Source: Hypsibius dujardini (lineage: Eukaryota > Tardigrada > Eutardigrada > Parachela > Hypsibiidae). Taken from it: a DNA stretch of 58,593 bases. The notes below the pieces were generated by a model that was given only the letters and a program-made list of their open reading frames with translations, did not search any database and was not told the origin of the DNA. Each line of letters opens with the position of its first letter. The stretch's first letter is position 1. The position numbers and the translations under genes are program-made. The stretch covers positions 1 to 58,593 of the forward strand of contig LRSR01000028.1 of the NCBI GenBank assembly GCA_001579985.1, read 5' to 3'. Positions 53,931-58,593 of this stretch are shown here, in pieces.

Positions 53931-54146
53931 AAAGTCAAATTAAAATAAACGAAAAATCTCGAGTGCCAACTAGCCTTAAAAATAACTTTTCGTACACAGA
54001 AGGCGACGCAGCTTCTCCCCTAGACCAATTGATGTTTCATAGGGCAGCCATTTTGTCCCATATAATTAGAGAAATAGTTTGTTTGATCTACGATCTGCAA
54101 AAAAACTTGTTGCGGACTGGGAAGACACGATTTCAAAATAACTTAA

Positions 54147-54817
54147 GGGCACCCGGCTTTTGTTTGTGTTGAAAATGCAAACCGGGTCGCCGAATGTGTT
54201 AGCAAGGAAAAATTGTTTTCAGCTTCCACTATGTTTTTCCACAGAATTAGTTTTGCATTTTTTTTTCAAAATACATCACGTGACGTCATCAAGTCTCCTT
54301 ATCCCATTTGGATAATTTTTTGAAAACTTTATTGGACGAATTTCGTCTGATTTACTAAATTTCAGATTTTTTGAATAGGTAGATGCTCAAATGTTTAACA
54401 CCCAAACCTCAGCGTTATAGTTTACCTTGTGTAGCGAGATAGAAATTTTCAAAAACCTTTGCAAATTTCACATTTTGGGATGGGATGAATTCGGGTCGCC
54501 GGGTTTTTTCTTTTTTGCTTTGTGACTAAACACCGTAGACGGAAACGCTGCTTTTTGGGTGTGACGAATTTGTATACCTATCGAAACTGTCTAAAACGCA
54601 GTAAATCTAATGAAATTCGTCCAATAAATTTTTTGAAAATTTCAAAAATCTGGTGACGTCATGTGACTTTTCTGAAAAAAAGGAAAAAAGGCAAAAGTAT
54701 ACAAATTGACCATAATTTGATAGAAAATTGTGAATGGAATTGCGAACCTACATTCTGTGCCAATATTTTCGGCGAACTGTCATGAGTTTCAGACTAAAAC
54801 ATAACGCCGGGTTTCCC
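54147..54817. mobile_element. TTAA foldback element, complete copy, 671 bp
   Basis: TTAA at 54143-54146 and 54818-54821. Ends GGGCACCCGGCTTTTGTTTG and, inverted, GGGAAACCCGGCGTTATGTT. Most of the element is a long imperfect inverted repeat. The arms share ATGACGTCA(C/T)(G/C)A, AATTCGTCCAATAAA and the GTCGCCGAA block. No coding capacity. The same insertion point in the IR-2 intron is empty (19439). It lies in an inverted duplicate of that intron. Confidence 0.82.
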
Positions 54818-54889
54818 TTAATGTCGTTCACCTAATCAAGCATTCGTATAGAGGCAGAATTGGCCATTTTCAGTCAGCGAATATGTTGC

Positions 54890-55150
54890 AGGTACCTGGT
54901 ACTGTTGGAGTATAGATTTCTGCAGCACCTCCACACCGTTTCATACATACAACACGAAAGATAACGTCAATACGAGCTGAAACGCTGTATACTGACACCG
55001 GTCAGCCCCATGGGGGTGGTCTCGCAGAATAAACCCATCACCTGGATGAGCGTGTCCTTTTTATATTGGTTCTTGCCTGGTTCATGTCTGGCCGCATTTT
55101 GCCGATTGTTACTAGAACGCCTGATCGATGCATATCGTCATAACGTGCAA
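54890..55150 (+). pseudogene. Orphan last exon of an ionotropic receptor, inverted copy
   Basis: The + strand reads RFLQHLHTVSYIQHER, a stop, then RQYELKRCILTPVSPMGVVS, QNKPITWMSVSFLYWFLPGS and CLAAFCRLLLERLIDAYR. It is the M4 exon of the IR family with one nonsense codon (near 54960) and a Pro inside the helix. Upstream exons are absent. It precedes a spacer and chemoreceptor-like copy 3, the same order as at 40 kb but on the opposite strand. Confidence 0.72.
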
Positions 55151-55439
55151 ATATGCATGATGATTTTGTTTAAGTACCCTCACGGTTCATCAAGGTGGCA
55201 ACCCGAAGTTATAGGTCTTTGAGTGGCAGAGGATGTACAAGATTTTTGTCAGAAATTGCTATGCAGCGCGTGTTCAACTCACTGGAGAAGTGAGAATAAT
55301 GAATTCGCTTCGACAACTGCTTTTTAAATTTTGCAGTAAACCCTTTAGGATACGCAAATCTTTTGAACAGATTCAGCTTTTCGGCTGTGAATTTTCATCT
55401 CAATCGAAATGGCCGTGGTCTGGTCTACCATATCTATTT

Positions 55440-55780
55440 GGAGTGGCTATTTTACACCTCCCCCGCCCCTTTTTGGGGCCCAATAGAACCCCGGCTTTTT
55501 TATCCTTCCCTGCATACATCGATAGAAGCCCATTAGCACCCCGGCTATTTCACCCTCCCTGTGGTCCCATAGATCCCTGGCTATTTTACTTCTTTCTGTG
55601 TAGACCACCAGGGGCCCACATAGCGCTTCTGCTATTTTACCCCTCCCATGCTGTCCGTTCGTTGTCCGTCCGCTGTCCGTTTGGCCATCCGTTCATTGTC
55701 TGTCCGTCAGTTGTGCGTCCGTTCGGCCGTACGGAAGGACGGACAACGGACGGACGGACGGACAACGGAATCCTGATAAT
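55440..55780. repeat. Tandem CGGCTATTTTACCCCTCCC units and GTCCGTCCG hairpin
   Basis: Four units of about 50 bp containing CCCCGGCTTTTTTATCCTTC-like blocks, then a stretch of GTCCGTTCGTTGTCCGTCCG that pairs with GGACGGACAACGGACGGACG at 55736-55766. The shorter equivalent in the 18.3-18.55 kb spacer lacks some units. The array keeps a 217-codon + frame open (55233-55886) that I do not consider a gene. Confidence 0.7.
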
Positions 55781-56057
55781 TGAGGAATTACACAAAAAAT
55801 TCCTTGAAACGGGCCAAATACACTTGACTATGGTCTACACAATTATACGTCATAGTAGACTGTATGCAATTTTCAGTTACAGATGAGTTCAGCTACAGTT
55901 CAGTTATCTGTATTAGTACTTATTGGCCCGTCCAACTCGGTCAGCCCAACTTAAACATTAGCAGCAAAAAATAGCAACTTTGCAGGTTTTTTCAAATTGT
56001 TAGGGCACTCCAGAGTCAACTATTTGGTAATGACCTCTGAGGTCTGGTATAATGCTA

Positions 56058-56640
56058 AAAGATCACTTTAGTCCAGCATCCCAGTTATACTGAACAATAG
56101 TCAGATTACACCGGAAAGTGCACAGAATATCAGTTAATGACAGTGTTACCGCACAATTAGGACCAACGGTTCCGCCGTTGCATGTGCATGGTTTTTTTCG
56201 CTTACTCAAAACGCAGACGTCGACAGATTAAGCCCATTACGTCTCTCGGAAATGTATTCTGATCAGCTGCCTTTTTAAGAGCGAAAAAGGCACTAATTAC
56301 GTGCTTGAAAATTTGATATAAACCTCGTATTGTAAATTATTAGAATGTACATTGACCTCAAGTACGCATAGATAAAGGTCCTGGATAGCTTATAAATCTT
56401 ACTATCCAGGCGTCGCGGGCACATCTTCCTCATAGCCCTTCACATAATCAATACGCTTGCGCTAGGGAAAGCTCCCCCCGCACTTCTCAGCAGGTGGTCC
56501 ATACACTTGTCGACATTGCCAGGTGGGGGAAATACGATCACCTTTCGCACATGTCTGTCATGTCAGTTTAGGATCATATGTCTGTTGACAAAGGCTCCTA
56601 AATAATTAATGTCACTTAGTTATTTTTTCAGGACAAAGCC
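56058..56640 (-). pseudogene. Ionotropic receptor fragment inserted into the spacer
   Basis: The minus strand holds the 65-nt exon (ADQNTFPRDVMGLICRRLRF, 56215-56279) and the first 55 or so bases of the next exon (CNLTIVQYNWDAGL, 56061-56115), then ends abruptly. To the right, 56340-56630 matches IR 5' flanks. It is thus a patch of IR gene, with the intervening first exon deleted, inside spacer sequence and on the strand opposite to its neighbours. Confidence 0.72.
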
Positions 56641-57090
56641 ACTGCTTTTTAGTTCACTCAACGTCGGTAGCTAGATGTGACGCACAAAGAGATTCGATGG
56701 ACACCCCGGGCAGGATAAGTGGAGGTTACCTGGCAGTTCCGAGGACGAAGACAATCCGCGAAGATAATATCTCCATTTGAGACGACAAGATTCCCGGAAC
56801 AATTTTACGATCCCTCACGGGAGCAATTTTCCCTCAAGTTTTCATCGATGATCAAATCAAATTCTTCATGATGCTGCTATAGCTGTATTTACGCAAGGAC
56901 CGGCAATTTACTTGGTGATCTCACGGCGTTACTGTCCTTTCTCAGTTCAGGTGAACACTGGAAATGATTTAATGCTTTTCACTTAACTTTTGCCTGCAAA
57001 TCTTCACTACATCCAAACATATGCGTGACCAGTACACTGACGTGCCCGCATTTGGCATGTTATTTTTGTAAGAGGCCTATTTCCGTCAAC

Positions 57091-58593
57091 ATGATCATGA
57101 ATCGAACAGAAAAAGAAAAATCTCAAACCCCACGTGACAAGCTGAATGTCGAGAGGGTCTTAACAGGTTCACTCATTTTTTTTGGCCTCCTGCCATCGCA
57201 ATCCGGCACAGAACACAGTCGCAGATGGCAAATGATGCGAGCCGCATTTTGGATTTTCCTGGCAGTTGTATCCGTGGTATTTGAATTGATGACTAAAATC
57301 AACGCCATCATCCAGACCCCAAATCGTGACATTGAAGTGTGGAACCTCGTCCAGTATTCGCAATATTGGATCAAGACCATCGCCGTGGTCCTCATTCTCA
57401 CCGTCTTCTATCGGAAATCCAGCACGATAGTCAGCCTCATGGACCAGCTCAATGTATCACAGTCACATTATGCTGATGATAATAAGATTCACCGTCCAGA
57501 AGGCCTGAAAGAATATTATAAAACAGGTTGTCTGCTGATGGTCCTCGCTATTTATACCTGTACTATGACAACCACGAAGGTCCTTTCGCTGATAAGCTTA
57601 GCATCAGACGCAACTGCTTCAATCAAGCTGTTTGGGATTGAAGCTAATATTTTTGGCAAAGAGGTCGTCAAGTACGTCACCCGAGACTGTACCGAACCGA
57701 TTAGATTACTGTGTTCTGGGTACATCGGATTGTTGCTTTGCCGGTTCTCCACGGGACTAGCTGTGGAGTCGCGGAAACTGCTTCAACAACACGCATCAAA
57801 CTGTCCTGCTGGTCATCTCGGGTAAGGGTACCGGTACCGTGTGTTGGTGAAACGGAACAGAACAAGTGGAACGAGTGGAAAGGATGGAATAGATTTAAGG
57901 CAATTCAACAATTACTGGAATTGGAATTGGCCCACTAGAATTCTATCTGGCAAAATTTCACTTCCATTGATGACGAGCTGGGGTTCTTTCCGACCGTCCC
58001 ACCGTTTCATTTCACGGGGACTCCTTTAGAACAAATTAGGACGTTCGATTTTGTTCAAATTTGTACGCGAATAGTAGCGTAACGAATGAAACCAATTAAA
58101 CGAAAGGTCACAGTTTTAATGGAGTTCTAGATTCCTTGGAATTGGAATTGGTCTATTGGAACTCCATCTGATTGAGTTCCAATTTCACTGGAAACTGACC
58201 TCGGGCTTAATTAGCATCGTTCCATTCCGTACCAATTATTTCATCGTTCCATTCTACAAACTCAGTTTGGAACGGAACAGAACGTTCCATTTTTGTTCGA
58301 ATTGAAATGGGAACAAAATTTTAACTGTCTTTCCTTTCCATCGGTAGGGTTTTGACAAGAACGGACATTTGTAGCGCGTGGAAAGCCAGAGAAGCAGCGC
58401 TGATCATGAGTCGGACCATTCAAGAGGAATGCGGTTCGCTACTGCTTGGAATACTGCTCGCAGACGTGCTATGTCTAAATGCGTCGTTCGCCAATTTCCT
58501 GTCCCCGATCCTGCCCCAGGTCCCGTACCAAGCAGAAGACTACGCCCGGAATTGCGCGCAGATAATTTTGTATTTTATGAGCGCGTATACCTT
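57091..58593 (+). CDS. 7TM chemoreceptor-like gene, copy 3 (cut by window end)
   Basis: Exon A 57091-57821 (731 nt, same length as copy 2; start MIMNRTEKEKSQTPRDKL), donor GTAAGG. Exon B starts at 58348 after TCGGTAG and is open to the window end (VLTRTDICSAWKAREAALIM, CGSLLLGILLADVLCLNASF, NCAQIILYFMSAYT); about 43 nt of it and exon C lie outside. Exon A has no lesions. Exon B is 12 bases shorter than copy 2 in the loop LPQVPYQAED, an in-frame change. Probably functional on the visible part. Family as for copy 2: gustatory-receptor-like 7TM, inferred. Confidence 0.66.

Noticed and set aside
55233-55886. 217-codon plus-strand frame
   Set aside because: Crosses duplicated spacer with tandem CGGCTATTTTACCC units and a hairpin; the sister spacers at 18 and 39 kb do not keep the frame.

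Overview
The window looks like nuclear DNA of an animal, most likely an ecdysozoan (arthropod or relative). It has GT-AG introns, multi-exon genes on both strands, divergent ionotropic-receptor-type ligand-gated channel genes, 7TM chemoreceptor-like genes, metazoan M1 aminopeptidase remnants, and a dense load of DNA transposons, MITEs and minisatellites. Nothing bacterial (operons, ribosome binding sites, CRISPR) is present. The species cannot be fixed from sequence alone. One ambiguous base (n) lies near 32811.

Layout. 0-5 kb: a 12-bp minisatellite; a decayed Mutator-like (MULE) transposase split by a TTAA-flanked non-autonomous element; a ~72-bp minisatellite. 5.1-5.7 kb: N-terminal piece of an M1 aminopeptidase. 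6.3-8.7 kb (-): ionotropic receptor copy 1 (IR-1), all visible splice phases compatible. 9.7-12.2 kb: a palindromic MITE, an inverted pair of M1 aminopeptidase fragments, and a second TTAA element. 13.5-15.1 kb: related minisatellites. 15.3-16.6 kb: first exon of an ANF-receptor-like protein, then a pogo-like transposon remnant. 18.9-22.7 kb (-): IR-2. 24.8-25.0 kb: C-terminal M1 scrap. 25.5-28.5 kb (-): chemoreceptor-like copy 1, broken by frameshifts and a 1.07-kb transposon. 31.1-34.9 kb (+): a three-exon, multi-pass membrane protein of unrecognised family, with two decayed relatives at 35.7 and 42.7 kb. 37.0-39.2 kb (-): chemoreceptor-like copy 2, intact (about 470 aa). 40-42 kb: orphan IR last exon and a nested transposon. 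43.8-47.1 kb: a 3.3-kb inserted element. 47.9-53.2 kb (-): IR-3, split by a complete 3.6-kb piggyBac element. 54-57 kb: a foldback element, an orphan IR exon and an IR fragment. 57.1 kb to the end (+): chemoreceptor-like copy 3, cut by the window edge.

How it fits together. A unit of [IR gene - about 1 kb spacer - 7TM chemoreceptor-like gene] has been duplicated and partly inverted. This produced at least three IR bodies, extra orphan IR exons and three chemoreceptor-like genes. Because the duplicates are still alignable by eye, several transposon insertions can be compared with an uninterrupted copy. That gives direct evidence for element boundaries, target-site duplications and nesting order. 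The best candidates for undescribed biology are the membrane-protein family at 31-35 kb, the element families defined here by empty sites, and the extra exons inside the piggyBac element.
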